In this document: piece after piece, positions 1 to 7,440 of the stretch
Numbering within the stretch: the stretch's first letter is position 1
Layout: each line of letters begins with the position of its first letter
Origin: Anaerolineae bacterium
GTDB lineage: Bacteria > Chloroflexota > Anaerolineae > JAAYZQ01
DNA length: 23,308 nucleotides
Reading direction: 5' to 3'
Assembly: GCA_016929795.1 (NCBI GenBank)
Contig: JAFGIA010000031.1
Location: forward strand, 1 to 23,308
Notes under the pieces: generated by a model
Told to the model about the DNA's origin: nothing
The model's database searches: none
Seen by the model: the letters and a program-made list of their open reading frames with translations, nothing else
Program-made: the position numbers and the translations under genes

Positions 1-30
1 ATCTCTACTCGGCATTCCACACTTGCCCAT

Positions 31-59
31 TTGACACAACTCGAAGAATAGTGTATCTT
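31..59 (+). promoter_or_regulatory. Sigma-70-type promoter of mazEF
   Basis: A perfect TTGACA (31-36) is followed after 17 bases by TATCTT (54-59). The first gene of the toxin-antitoxin pair starts at 92, leaving a leader of about 25 bases. A GGAGGTG ribosome binding site lies at 81-87. The -10 box is embedded in the inverted repeat at 52-72. Confidence 0.7.
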
Positions 60-72
60 CTTTGTAGATACA
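52..72. promoter_or_regulatory. Palindromic operator overlapping the mazEF -10 box
   Basis: Perfect 7-base arms TGTATCT (52-58) and AGATACA (66-72) flank a 7-base spacer. The left arm covers most of the -10 hexamer. MazE-type antitoxins are known to repress their own operon by binding palindromes at the promoter, so this is the likely autoregulatory site. Binding itself is inferred. Confidence 0.6.
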
Positions 73-91
73 GAGAGGGTGGAGGTGCAGA

Positions 92-334
92 ATGGATACG
101 GTGATCAAAAAGTGGGGAAACAGCCTGGCGTTGCGGATCCCAAAGCCGCTGGCCGATGAAGTTGGCCTGGAGGAGGACTCGGCGGTGAATCTTGTCTTGG
201 AAGAAGGCAAGCTGGTGATTGTGCCTGCGATGGCGCCACGGTATGCACTGGATGCCCTGCTGGCGGACGTGACCGCTGAGAATTTGCACGACGAAGTGGA
301 TACAGGCGCCGCCGTGGGAGGCGAGGCGTGGTGA
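92..334 (+). CDS. mazE: MazE-like antitoxin (AbrB/SpoVT fold)
   Basis: An 80-residue protein. Its N-terminal half (residues 4-45) has the swapped-hairpin AbrB/MazE DNA-binding pattern: KKWGNSLALRIPKPLADEVGL, then a hydrophobic strand ending in KLVIVPA. Residues 46-80 are acidic and probably unstructured, as expected of the part of a MazE that wraps and neutralises the toxin. The ATG at 92 has a good GGAGGTG site 5 bases upstream. The stop overlaps the start of the downstream MazF-like gene, the usual antitoxin-first coupled order. The protein is expected to bind the palindrome at 52-72 together with the toxin. Family assignment is firm; the activity of this copy is not tested by sequence. Confidence 0.88.
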   Translation: MDTVIKKWGNSLALRIPKPLADEVGLEEDSAVNLVLEEGKLVIVPAMAPRYALDALLADVTAENLHDEVDTGAAVGGEAW

Positions 335-675
335 CGAGTCAGGTGTATGCGCCCGAGCGCGGCGACGTCGTGTGGATCACGCTCAATCCTCAGGCAGGGC
401 ACGAACAGGCAGGCCGGCGCCCGGCTGTGGTGTTGTCGCCTTTGGCGTACAATGAAAAGGTAGGGCTGGCAATTTTTTGTCCAATCACCAGCCAGGAAAA
501 GGGGTATCCCTTTGAAGTCAAGATCCCAAAGGGCATGGCAGTGACTGGCGTGGTTTTGGCGGATCAAGTCAAGAGCCTGGATTGGCGGGCAAGGAACGCG
601 GAAAGAATGTGCGCCCTGCCGGCGGAAGTGATGACCGAGGTACTCGGCAAGCTCAATGTTTTGCTGGGAGAATAG
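328..675 (+). CDS. mazF: MazF/PemK-family endoribonuclease toxin
   Basis: A 115-residue protein matching the MazF/PemK size. Hallmarks are RGDVVWITLNPQAGHEQAGRRPAVVLSP near residues 11-38 (given here only as the family block), with the RRP arginines of the active site, and PITSQEKGYPFEV around residues 52-64, whose Thr-Ser is the second catalytic segment. Known members cleave mRNA at short sequences in a ribosome-independent way; the recognition sequence cannot be predicted here. Translation starts at one of two adjacent GTG codons, 328 or 331; the second gives the classic 4-base GTGA overlap with the antitoxin stop. GGGAGG at 316-321 serves either. No key segment is missing, so the toxin looks intact. 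Confidence 0.9.
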   Translation: MVTSQVYAPERGDVVWITLNPQAGHEQAGRRPAVVLSPLAYNEKVGLAIFCPITSQEKGYPFEVKIPKGMAVTGVVLADQVKSLDWRARNAERMCALPAEVMTEVLGKLNVLLGE

Positions 676-736
676 CCAGTTACCCGGGAATCACCAGCCG
701 GGCTGTCAAGGCGAAAGCTTTTTGTACGTTGTGTCC

Positions 737-772
737 GGCAGTACTGGTACTGCCGCGAGCGCAAGTACTGCC
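737..772. repeat. Three copies of an octamer: inverted pair plus direct copy
   Basis: GGCAGTAC (737-744), a 2-base spacer, then GTACTGCC (747-754) form a near-continuous palindrome. A third copy, GTACTGCC, lies at 765-772, exactly 18 bases after the second. There is no T-run, so this is more like a protein-binding site than a terminator. The site lies about 145 bases upstream of the kinase -35 box. Confidence 0.55.
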
Positions 773-916
773 CCTTATCAAACGGTTGCGCGCCTGGTCG
801 GTCAGGTGATGACCGATCTGGCAGATGCCTTCGAGTCGTCGTAAGTGCCTTTCGATTGGGTTTCTCTCTTTAGCCTTTCGCCGTTGGAATGACCAGCCGA
901 GCGTGGCCTGATCTCT

Positions 917-945
917 TTGCCCTCACCTGCCTTTGATGGTATAAT
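917..945 (+). promoter_or_regulatory. Extended -10 promoter of the kinase-regulator operon
   Basis: TTGCCC (917-922), a 17-base spacer and a perfect TATAAT (940-945) preceded by TG-G (937-939) make an extended -10 promoter. The kinase start is about 70-85 bases downstream. Confidence 0.65.
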
Positions 946-1013
946 GCCGTCACAGGGACGGTGATCTTTTCTTCTGCTGGCGCGACCGGCGGGATGTGGA
1001 GCGTCCCAGAGGG

Positions 1014-2747
1014 ATGTGGGGGCATGACGTGAGCTACAGTCCGTACGCGTTGCCGCTCTTTCTGGCTGCCGGCGCGATGGTCCTGCTGGCCCGCTATGGC
1101 TGGCGCCATCGGACCGTCCACCCTGCTGTCCCGCCATTTGTGGCCATGGTCCTGTGCGTTGCTGTATGGCTGGCGGCCTACGGGATCGAGATCCAGAGCA
1201 CGGGCGTGGCTGGCAAAGAGTTCTGGGAGACGGTGATTATTGTCTCGCTCGCCTGGCTTCCCTTCTTCTGGCTGCTTTTTGCTATCCAATATACGGGCCA
1301 CGAAGGGTGGCTGACAGGCCGCACCCTGCCGTGGCTCCTCCTGCCGCCGATCCTCACCACGGTGCTGACGGTGAGCAACGCGTGGCACCACCTGGTGTGG
1401 ACGGCCATCACCCTCGACGACACAGGCCCTTTTCTGGCGACTGTGCCCCAACGCGGGCCATGGTTCTGGGTACACAATGCCATCACATATGGTTATATTC
1501 TGTTCGGCATGGGCCTGTTCATCGTCTTTAGTCACTCGGCGACGCTCTTTCGCCGGCAGGGCCTGATCATCCTGATCAGCAGCGCGATCCCGATGGTGGG
1601 CAACGCCTTGCACCTGGTGGGCGCGATCCCGGTGCCAGGCCTCGACCTGGGGGCCTTTGGCTTTGCGCTGTCAGCCGGGCTGGTCGCCCTCGGCCTGTTT
1701 CGATACCGCATGTTGGACGTGGTGCCGGTGGCGCAACGCATGGTGCTGGATCACCTGCACGACGGCGTGATCGTGTTCGATCCTTACGGCCGGATCGTAG
1801 ATTTGAACCCGGCGGCGCAGCGGATGTTGGGCCTGAGGGAGGGCGAATGGGTGGGCAGGCTGGCCCACGAGGTCGTGCAGTGGCCCGAGGTGGTGGATCT
1901 GTGCCAGGCACCGGCCAAGGGCATAGCCGAGGTCCTTGTCGCCCTGGGCGAGGGGCAGCGCTGGCTGCAGGTTTCGGCGCTGCCGCTGATGACCGAGCGA
2001 GGGCGCTTGGGCGGGCGCATCCTGATCATCTATGACGTCACGCGGGAGCAGACGGCTGAGCGGCTACGCCAGGACCTGACCCACGTCACCGTGCACGACT
2101 TGCGCAATCCTCTCAACGTGGCGGAGGCTGCGCTGGACATGCTGGCCGATTACGCGCCGGAGGCGGTTGATGCCTCGTTGCACGGCTACCTGCGACTGGC
2201 CCAAAACAGTTGTCGGCAGGCCGCCGACCTGGTCACGGCTATCTTGGAGGTGAGCCAACTCGAGAGCGGCCAGATGCCGTTGCACCGCCAGCCGCTCGAC
2301 GTGGCCAGGCTGGTGCGTGACGTCGGCCAGGGAATGAGCTTGCTGGCGGCTGAGGGGGAGCTGAGCCTGGCGATCGATCTGCCAGTAGACGGCCTGCCGG
2401 TCATTTCCGGGGACGTCGCACTCTTGCGGCGTGTCCTGGAGAACCTGATGGGCAATGCGATCAAGTTCACACCGCCCGGTGGAACAGTGACGGTCACGGC
2501 CCGCGTCGACGGTGACTGCCTGCACCTGGCGGTGGCTGACACGGGGCCTGGATTGCCTCCGGAGATGGAAGGGCGCCTGTTTCAGAAATTCTGCACAGGG
2601 GATGTGGGGAAGCGGGGCAGCGGGCTGGGGCTCGCCTTTTGCAAGCTGGCAGTGGAGGCGCACGGGGGCCAGATCTGGATCGAGAGCCGCACTGGTCAGG
2701 GGGTAGAGGCGCACGTGATGATTCCGCTGGGCGTGGGTGCGGAGTAG
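1014..2747 (+). CDS. Membrane histidine kinase, 7TM-PAS-HisKA-HATPase
   Basis: About 577 residues. Residues 1-235 contain some seven hydrophobic segments and resemble the 7TM domain found at the N-terminus of certain kinases. A PAS-like domain follows (about 240-335, with HDGVIVFDPYGRIVDLNPAA). Then come the HisKA dimerisation domain with the H-box VHDLRNPL (phospho-acceptor His361) and the ATPase domain with the N-box ENLMGNAIKF (Asn481), G1 box DTGPGL (509-514) and G2 box GSGLGL (535-540). All catalytic boxes are present. Possible starts are GTG 996, ATG 1014 and GTG 1029; the last has the best ribosome site (GGGGG, 1018-1022) and would leave only a few residues before the first helix. The gene is 20 bases from the membrane-GAF-HTH gene; no receiver-domain protein is nearby. 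The signal sensed is unknown. Confidence 0.88.
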   Translation: MWGHDVSYSPYALPLFLAAGAMVLLARYGWRHRTVHPAVPPFVAMVLCVAVWLAAYGIEIQSTGVAGKEFWETVIIVSLAWLPFFWLLFAIQYTGHEGWLTGRTLPWLLLPPILTTVLTVSNAWHHLVWTAITLDDTGPFLATVPQRGPWFWVHNAITYGYILFGMGLFIVFSHSATLFRRQGLIILISSAIPMVGNALHLVGAIPVPGLDLGAFGFALSAGLVALGLFRYRMLDVVPVAQRMVLDHLHDGVIVFDPYGRIVDLNPAAQRMLGLREGEWVGRLAHEVVQWPEVVDLCQAPAKGIAEVLVALGEGQRWLQVSALPLMTERGRLGGRILIIYDVTREQTAERLRQDLTHVTVHDLRNPLNVAEAALDMLADYAPEAVDASLHGYLRLAQNSCRQAADLVTAILEVSQLESGQMPLHRQPLDVARLVRDVGQGMSLLAAEGELSLAIDLPVDGLPVISGDVALLRRVLENLMGNAIKFTPPGGTVTVTARVDGDCLHLAVADTGPGLPPEMEGRLFQKFCTGDVGKRGSGLGLAFCKLAVEAHGGQIWIESRTGQGVEAHVMIPLGVGAE

Positions 2748-2767
2748 AGAAGGATTGGGAGGGCAGT

Positions 2768-4606
2768 ATGCTGCTTTCCATCACATTCCTCGTCAACCTG
2801 GTCGTCCTGGCCGTTGGGCTGTGGTTGGGCCTGTACGTGGTAACCCGCAGCCCGCGCCGCTTGATCTCGTGGCTGACCGGCCTCACACTCTGGTCCTTGA
2901 GTGGCCATTTTCTGAACGTGTTGTTGGCTCTCGCGCCTCCTCCCACACCGGAAGGCGCCCCAGCCTGGCTGAATCCGCTCTTACAGTTCTGGGCGGGAAG
3001 CGCAGCGGGCGGCTCGAATGCCTGGCTTCAGACCTGGGCGTTCGTTCCGGCGGTCATATTGTGGCATCACGCTACCAGCCTGATGCGTTCGCCACAGTTG
3101 AGCTTCTGGCGCAGGGCGCTGCTCGTCGCCGGCTATGCGGGCACGATCTCCGCCGCTGTCATTCACGTCAACACACCCTTGCTGCTGGCCGCTTCTCCAA
3201 CCGGGGACCCGTTGTACCTCAGCTCCCTGAAAGCGGGCGCCCTCTACCCTTTGGTGCTCGCCCTGGGGCTGGTCTACACAGCCATCAGCCTGGCCAACCT
3301 GGTGGCGTGCGCCCGGGCTCCTGTCGCCCCGATCTTGCGCAAGCAATTCCTCACCCTCGTCCTGGCGACACTGCTGGCCAGCTCGGTTGCGCTGCTGTCA
3401 GTCGCCGGATCAAGCCTCGGCCTGCGCGTGCCCATGGTCGCCACGTCGGTGCCGCTCGGCGCGGCCATGGCGCTCGTCGGCTATGGTGTCGCGCGTTACA
3501 GTGCCCTGGCGGAGGGGCGCACCATTGGCCGTGATTTCTATCATGCCGCCATTGCCACGGGCCTGACATCTGGCTGTTACCTTTTCCTCGCCTGGCTAGG
3601 CGTTCGCCACTTTGGCGTGCCGCCGATGGCCTATGCTTTCACCGTCATCCTGGCCGTCACCACGCATTTCCTGGTGGATGCTGCTCGCTACCAGTGGGAC
3701 GCGTCGCTCGGGCGACAGGATCTGCGTCAGGTGCAGACGAGCTTGCACAGGCTGGCTGTCCTGGCCGGGGATCGGGAGGAGCTGGACCATGCTCTCTCTG
3801 CCACGCTCGAGTTGTTGTGTGCGTGCGCCCAGGCGATCTTTGGCCTGATCCTGGTGTTTGAGGATGGGCAGACACGGCTGGCCGCCGCGCATGGATGGAC
3901 CGAGGAGCATCCCCAGCTATCGATTCAAGATCTGAGCGCTGACGATGTGCTCCATCTGCAGCACGGGCATTTCCCGCCCCCCTTGGCCGAGGCGGCGCTG
4001 TTGATCCCGCTCTATGGCGGCGCTGAGCAGCTTGGGGCACTGCTCCTGGGCCGGCCTGTGAATGGCGCGGGCTATGCGCCTGCCGATGTGGACCAGTTTC
4101 TCTATCCCAGCGATCGCCTGGGCGACATTATCTGGAACGCGCGCCGCCGGGCGGAGTACATGACCGAGGTGGCGCGAGGCGCCGGCACGCTGCCGCCCGA
4201 GGCCGTCAGGTACCCCGAACACGTCTCTGTCGAAGCGGTCGAGGATGCACTCAGGCACATGGCCGATTATGGTTACCTGGGTGAGCACAGCCTGGCCCGA
4301 TCCAGGCTGGCAAAGGCGCGGATTGCGGCCAGCACGGTCACGCACATCGACCTGGGCAAGGCGGTGTATGGCCTGTTGGCCGATGCGATCGAAAAGCTCC
4401 GACCCGGCATCGCACCCACTGCCGATCCTCCGCCGCGCGAGTGGTACCCCTACTTGATTCTGCACGATGCCTACCTGGAGGGGACCTCCAATCGTGATAT
4501 CATGTCGCGGTTATACATTTCCCATGGCACGTTCAGCCGCACCCGCCGTGCCGCCCTGCGCGCGGTGGCGCGTGCGCTGGAGGAGATGGAAGCGGGCGTC
4601 GACTGA
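2768..4606 (+). CDS. Membrane-anchored GAF-HTH transcriptional regulator
   Basis: About 612 residues. Residues 1-310 have eight or so hydrophobic segments, similar in plan to the 7TM domain of the upstream kinase. A GAF-like domain follows at roughly 335-455. The C-terminus (about 555-605) holds a helix-turn-helix of the sigma-70 region 4/LuxR kind, around AYLEGTSNRDIMSRLYISHG and a basic recognition stretch SRTRRAALRAVARAL. There is no receiver domain, kinase domain or transmitter His. ATG 2768 has GGGAGGGCAG just upstream; a longer in-frame extension to 2639 overlaps the kinase and lacks a ribosome site. Co-transcription with the kinase is likely. Whether the kinase acts on this protein, or the two read one signal in parallel, cannot be told. 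A DNA-binding domain tethered to the membrane is unusual but known, for example in CadC-like proteins. Confidence 0.72.
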   Translation: MLLSITFLVNLVVLAVGLWLGLYVVTRSPRRLISWLTGLTLWSLSGHFLNVLLALAPPPTPEGAPAWLNPLLQFWAGSAAGGSNAWLQTWAFVPAVILWHHATSLMRSPQLSFWRRALLVAGYAGTISAAVIHVNTPLLLAASPTGDPLYLSSLKAGALYPLVLALGLVYTAISLANLVACARAPVAPILRKQFLTLVLATLLASSVALLSVAGSSLGLRVPMVATSVPLGAAMALVGYGVARYSALAEGRTIGRDFYHAAIATGLTSGCYLFLAWLGVRHFGVPPMAYAFTVILAVTTHFLVDAARYQWDASLGRQDLRQVQTSLHRLAVLAGDREELDHALSATLELLCACAQAIFGLILVFEDGQTRLAAAHGWTEEHPQLSIQDLSADDVLHLQHGHFPPPLAEAALLIPLYGGAEQLGALLLGRPVNGAGYAPADVDQFLYPSDRLGDIIWNARRRAEYMTEVARGAGTLPPEAVRYPEHVSVEAVEDALRHMADYGYLGEHSLARSRLAKARIAASTVTHIDLGKAVYGLLADAIEKLRPGIAPTADPPPREWYPYLILHDAYLEGTSNRDIMSRLYISHGTFSRTRRAALRAVARALEEMEAGVD

Positions 4607-4636
4607 GCAAGCATAGCCGCTGCCTGGATGGATGAT

Positions 4637-4670
4637 CGCGCGGAACTCCAGGGGCCGCGCGTTGCTCTTT
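4637..4670 (+). terminator. Probable intrinsic terminator of the kinase-regulator operon
   Basis: Perfect 7-base arms CGCGCGG (4637-4643) and CCGCGCG (4655-4661) with an 11-base loop are followed by TTGCTCTTT. The site lies 31 bases after the regulator stop. The T-tract is interrupted, so efficiency is uncertain. Confidence 0.55.
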
Positions 4671-4698
4671 CCACTCTTTGCCTGGAAAAAGCGCCAGA

Positions 4699-4754
4699 TT
4701 GACACTTTTTGGTACTCTTTTCTCTTGTTTTGGTACTCCAAAAGCTCTACTATG
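4699..4754 (+). promoter_or_regulatory. Direct-repeat control region before the CDP-alcohol transferase gene
   Basis: TTTTGGTACTC occurs at 4707-4717 and again at 4728-4738, exactly 21 bases (two helical turns) apart. The second copy extends into an inverted repeat, TTTTGG-TACT-CCAAAA (4728-4743). A TTGACA sits at 4699-4704 but has no good -10 at 17 bases. A possible -10 TACTAT (4749-4754) has only a poor -35 (TTGTTT, 4725-4730) that overlaps the second repeat. This arrangement suggests an activated or repressed promoter. Confidence 0.45.
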
Positions 4755-4823
4755 GCATCAACAAGGCAGCCACCACCGTACAACTGAATTGTCAAGAGAT
4801 TTGGAGCCAAGAAGGGGGGAGAA

Positions 4824-5429
4824 ATGACTGTCAGTGCATACACTCAATCGATCGCTTCTATCAAGCCGGCTGGGGAAGATGTGCGAACCTACCCGAATGC
4901 CGTAACACTCATCCGCTCCGTCGTGGGCCTTGCTTTTTTCACGGTGGCTGCCCTGGAGCAGAGCATGGTGTGGAACCTGGCCGGGCTGGCCGTGTACTGG
5001 AGCCTGGACTGTCTCGACGGCTACCTGGCCCGGCGGCTGGACCAGGAGACGCGGTTTGGCGCTCAATTCGACATCCTGGCAGATCGCTTTCTCATCGCCT
5101 TCTTCTATCTGAACTACCTGGACACGCATCCAGAAGCGGCGGCTGTGATTGCGCTCTATCTGTTCGAGTTCATGCTGCTCGATAACTATCTCTCCAACCA
5201 GTTCATGCGCTGGCCCATCCTGTCGCCGAACTATTTCTACGAGGTCGACCGCACGATCTGGCAGCTCAACTGGTCGCCGCCGGCCAAGTTTTTCAACTCG
5301 GGGATGATCACCATCCTGCTGCTCGGTACCGGGTCGATCTGGCCGGTGGTACCGGTCCTGGCCGCTCTGTATGGCATCAAGCTCTACTCGGCGATCAGGC
5401 TGCACCGTTTGCCACTGCCTGAGGGTTAA
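4824..5429 (+). CDS. CDP-alcohol phosphatidyltransferase family protein
   Basis: A 201-residue membrane enzyme. The full family signature DxxDGxxAR-x8-GxxxDxxxD is present as Asp62, Asp65, Gly66, Ala69, Arg70, Gly79, Asp83 and Asp87; these residues bind the divalent metals and the CDP moiety. Several hydrophobic segments surround it, as expected for the six-helix fold. Such enzymes displace CMP from a CDP-linked lipid (or other CDP-alcohol) with an alcohol, making for example phosphatidylglycerol phosphate or phosphatidylinositol phosphate. The acceptor alcohol here cannot be deduced. ATG 4824 follows a purine-rich GGGGGGAGAA site. It is first of three closely spaced genes (22 bases to the lipoprotein gene), probably under the repeat-containing region at 4699-4754. 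Confidence 0.88.
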   Translation: MTVSAYTQSIASIKPAGEDVRTYPNAVTLIRSVVGLAFFTVAALEQSMVWNLAGLAVYWSLDCLDGYLARRLDQETRFGAQFDILADRFLIAFFYLNYLDTHPEAAAVIALYLFEFMLLDNYLSNQFMRWPILSPNYFYEVDRTIWQLNWSPPAKFFNSGMITILLLGTGSIWPVVPVLAALYGIKLYSAIRLHRLPLPEG

Positions 5430-5451
5430 CCAAGAAAAGGAGGAAAGGAAG

Positions 5452-6666
5452 ATGAAACAGAGAAGGGGATTCCGCTGGACAATGTTCCTGGTCCCGCTGC
5501 TGGCGTTGGTACTGGTGCTGGCTGCCTGCGGGCCGGAGGAGACGCCTACCGAGGTGGCTCGGGTGAAGACGGAAACGGAGGTCCCGGCTGTGTCCAGCCC
5601 GGAGCCGCCGACCGCCACCCCGGTGCCACCTACTGCGACACCGATGCCGCCGACGGCGACGCCGGTGCCACCCACGGCCACACCGGTACCGCCGACGGCA
5701 ACGCCGGTGCCGCCGACCGACACGCCTATCCCGCCCACCGACACGCCGGCGCCGACCCCCACTGCCACCGCCATTCCACCGACCGATACGCCGGCGCCGA
5801 CCAACACTCCGATGCCGGAGGTCAGCCCGACTCCCCAGGCCACCAACACGCCCAAGCCCACCCCGAAGCCGAAGGTGGGCAAGATCTTGATGACCTCCAA
5901 CCGGGATAGCTGGGACGACATCTATGTCATGAACGACGACGGCAGCGGGTTGACCAAGCTGACCAAGCGGGGCAAGTGCTACGACGCTACGTTCACGCCT
6001 GACGGGCAGACGATCTATTTCGAGCACGGCAACGATCTATGGAAGATGAACGCCGACGGCAGCGGCCAGACGAACCTGACCAACAGCCCGAGCAACCTGG
6101 AAGCTTACCCTATCGTGGCGCCCGATGGAAGCCGGGTCGTCTATACTTTTGGCTGGCCCGGCGGCTTTGAAATCTATTCCATGAAGCTCGACGGTACCGA
6201 TGCCAAGCCGATTACCAGCCGCAACCTGGACATCACGCCTTCCTGGTCGCCAGATAGTCAGCGGATCGCCTTTGCACGGGCCACCAATACCTGGAGCATC
6301 TGGGTGGTGAACCGCGATGGATCGGGTGCGCGGCAGGTGACCCCGTTCGGGCCGGAGCGATGGGCCATCAGCCCGGTGTTCTCGCCGGATGGCAAGCAGA
6401 TCGCGTTCTCTACCATCGCCGACGGCACGGCGTGGGAGATCTGGGTGATCAATGTCGACGGCACGAACCCGCACAAGGTGCAGGGGGCGGTGGGCAACGA
6501 CCGGAACAACAGTGCCAACATCGTGGACTGGAAGCAGGGCAAGTTCCTGATCGGCGGCTGGGAGGGGAACTGGGAACCGTACTTTATCCCGGAAGCCGGC
6601 GGTGCGCCGCAGAAGCTGCTGTCAGGGAGCAAGGACGACAAGCCATCGGATTGGTGGACGCCGTAG
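5452..6666 (+). CDS. Lipoprotein with TP-rich stalk and TolB-like beta-propeller
   Basis: About 404 residues. A basic n-region, a hydrophobic stretch (11-25) and the lipobox Leu-Ala-Ala-Cys26 mark a lipoprotein anchored on the outer face of the membrane. Residues about 52-137 are a Pro/Thr linker, including seven tandem heptapeptides of the PPTATPV type (52-100). From residue 142 to about 395 come WD40-like/TolB-type blades, seen as repeated 'D(I/L)W.MN.DGSG...LT' and 'P.(W/F)SPDG..IAF' patterns; this is a binding scaffold without an obvious catalytic site. ATG 5452 has a strong AAGGAGG site (5437-5443, 8-base spacing); an upstream in-frame extension overlaps the transferase gene and has no such site. 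It probably shares a transcript with its neighbours. The ligand is unknown. Confidence 0.85.
   Translation: MKQRRGFRWTMFLVPLLALVLVLAACGPEETPTEVARVKTETEVPAVSSPEPPTATPVPPTATPMPPTATPVPPTATPVPPTATPVPPTDTPIPPTDTPAPTPTATAIPPTDTPAPTNTPMPEVSPTPQATNTPKPTPKPKVGKILMTSNRDSWDDIYVMNDDGSGLTKLTKRGKCYDATFTPDGQTIYFEHGNDLWKMNADGSGQTNLTNSPSNLEAYPIVAPDGSRVVYTFGWPGGFEIYSMKLDGTDAKPITSRNLDITPSWSPDSQRIAFARATNTWSIWVVNRDGSGARQVTPFGPERWAISPVFSPDGKQIAFSTIADGTAWEIWVINVDGTNPHKVQGAVGNDRNNSANIVDWKQGKFLIGGWEGNWEPYFIPEAGGAPQKLLSGSKDDKPSDWWTP
5605..5751 (+). repeat. Seven tandem 21-base units coding PPTATPV-type heptapeptides
   Basis: Seven in-frame 21-base units encode [21 protein letters not shown] (three times), PPTDTPI and PPTDTPA. 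Third codon positions vary among units (CCG/CCA/CCC, GCG/GCC/GCA), so the protein repeat is better kept than the DNA repeat. The tract forms the stalk of the lipoprotein. Confidence 0.85.
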
Positions 6667-6695
6667 ATTGGCAGCAGAAAAAGGGGGGGGAAGAG

Positions 6696-7229
6696 ATGGA
6701 GTGTCCAGAGTGTGGTGCGTACAACCCACCCGACTCGATTTTCTGCGGCGAGTGTGGGGCCACAGTTGCGCAGAAGCGGCCTGAGGCGCCGGGTGCCGGC
6801 ACTCGGGTGGCGGCTGAAACGATGGTGCGCTGCGCTGTCTGTGGCGCCGAGAATGTGGCCAGCGCGATCTTTTGCTCTACGTGCCGGGCTGTGCTCGTGC
6901 CTGCAGCGCGCCACGGTCCGAGGGGCAGTCGCGAATCTGAAACTGAGCCTTACCCGATCAAGATGTCAGGCTCTCAACTTGCCGGAGGCCCGGATACACC
7001 TCTGCCGAAACGCTGCCCCTTCTGTGGAAGGTCGGTGTATCCCGGGGAAGCGCACTGCCTGTGGTGCGGTGCTGACCCCAAGGTCGAGCACGATGTCGAA
7101 GCCTCGGCGCGAGCTCTGAGTGACCAGGCATGGGGCTCGCACACCGGCAGCGGTGGGCGTGAGGGTTGGTGGGTTGGAGCCGTTCTCGAGCTGTTCGGGT
7201 TACTGGTGCGGCTGTTGTTCTCTTGGTGA
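6696..7229 (+). CDS. Triple zinc-ribbon protein with C-terminal hydrophobic tail
   Basis: A 177-residue protein with three CxxC...CxxC zinc ribbons. The first is residues 3-24 (CPEC, then CGEC), the second about 46-65 (CAVC, then CSTC), and the third about 109-128 (CPFC, then CLWC). A low-complexity linker separates ribbons two and three. The last 20 residues (WWVGAVLELFGLLVRLLFSW) are hydrophobic and could be a tail anchor or an amphipathic membrane helix. ATG 6696 lies 29 bases after the lipoprotein stop with a run of eight G's upstream as ribosome site. Such proteins are common in Chloroflexota and of unknown function; a protein-interaction or scaffold role is a guess. Co-transcription with the two genes before it is likely. 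Confidence 0.78.
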   Translation: MECPECGAYNPPDSIFCGECGATVAQKRPEAPGAGTRVAAETMVRCAVCGAENVASAIFCSTCRAVLVPAARHGPRGSRESETEPYPIKMSGSQLAGGPDTPLPKRCPFCGRSVYPGEAHCLWCGADPKVEHDVEASARALSDQAWGSHTGSGGREGWWVGAVLELFGLLVRLLFSW

Positions 7230-7325
7230 GCAGTCATGGCGGCGATGCCGGTGCTGGTGGGGCTGCATGCCGTCAAGCCTACCGGTTTGGTGAGTTGACC
7301 TCACTATGAGATGACATAAGAGAAA

Positions 7326-7354
7326 TTGACTTGGCCTGGATTCTATGATATGCT
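7326..7354 (+). promoter_or_regulatory. Promoter of the beta-helix / radical SAM module
   Basis: TTGACT (7326-7331), a 17-base spacer and TATGCT (7349-7354), preceded by TG-A, form a plausible extended -10 promoter. Transcription would start near 7361, giving a leader of about 80 bases. A short inverted repeat, GTGAG-N5-CTCAC (7290-7304), lies upstream of the -35 box. Confidence 0.55.
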
Positions 7355-7390
7355 GTATCGCAGGTCCGCGACTTGGGGGGGGCGACTGGC

Positions 7391-7420
7391 ATGAATCAGG
7401 CTGAGTGGATTCACTCGTGA
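7391..7420 (+). promoter_or_regulatory. Leader mini-ORF with internal hairpin
   Basis: A run of eight G's precedes ATG 7391, which opens a 9-codon frame (MNQAEWIHS) ending at 7420. Inside it, GAGTG (7403-7407) and CACTC (7412-7416) form a 4-base-loop hairpin. It lies between the promoter and the lipoprotein start. A regulatory role is possible but unproven. Confidence 0.25.
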
Positions 7421-7440
7421 TCGAGACGCGGTGAGGCTGT

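Larger units (their letters stand above)
676..1013. other. Intergenic region between mazF and the histidine kinase
   Basis: A 338-base stretch with no convincing gene. It holds a short palindrome CAGCC-G-GGCTG (695-705), a cluster of three GTACTGCC elements (737-772) and the promoter of the kinase gene (917-945). Short open frames here lack ribosome binding sites and family resemblance. No clear intrinsic terminator for mazEF was seen. Confidence 0.5.

Noticed and set aside
656..844. Short plus-strand frames after mazF
   Set aside because: No ribosome site, compositionally odd and broken by the octamer repeats; not supported as a gene.
870..1613. A 247-codon minus-strand open frame opposite the kinase
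   Set aside because: Arg/His/Gln-rich, no family resemblance, no promoter or ribosome site; typical of the antisense of a GC-rich gene.
2064..2714. A 216-codon minus-strand open frame
   Set aside because: It lies opposite the kinase catalytic domains, which contain all expected motifs on the plus strand.
5605..5751. Tandem repeats as a possible CRISPR array
   Set aside because: The units are contiguous, 21 bases, in frame and coding, with no spacers.
4758..5921. A 387-codon minus-strand open frame rich in Gly and Val
   Set aside because: It is the complement of the transferase gene and the TP-stalk repeats; the Gly-Val pattern simply mirrors Pro/Thr codons.
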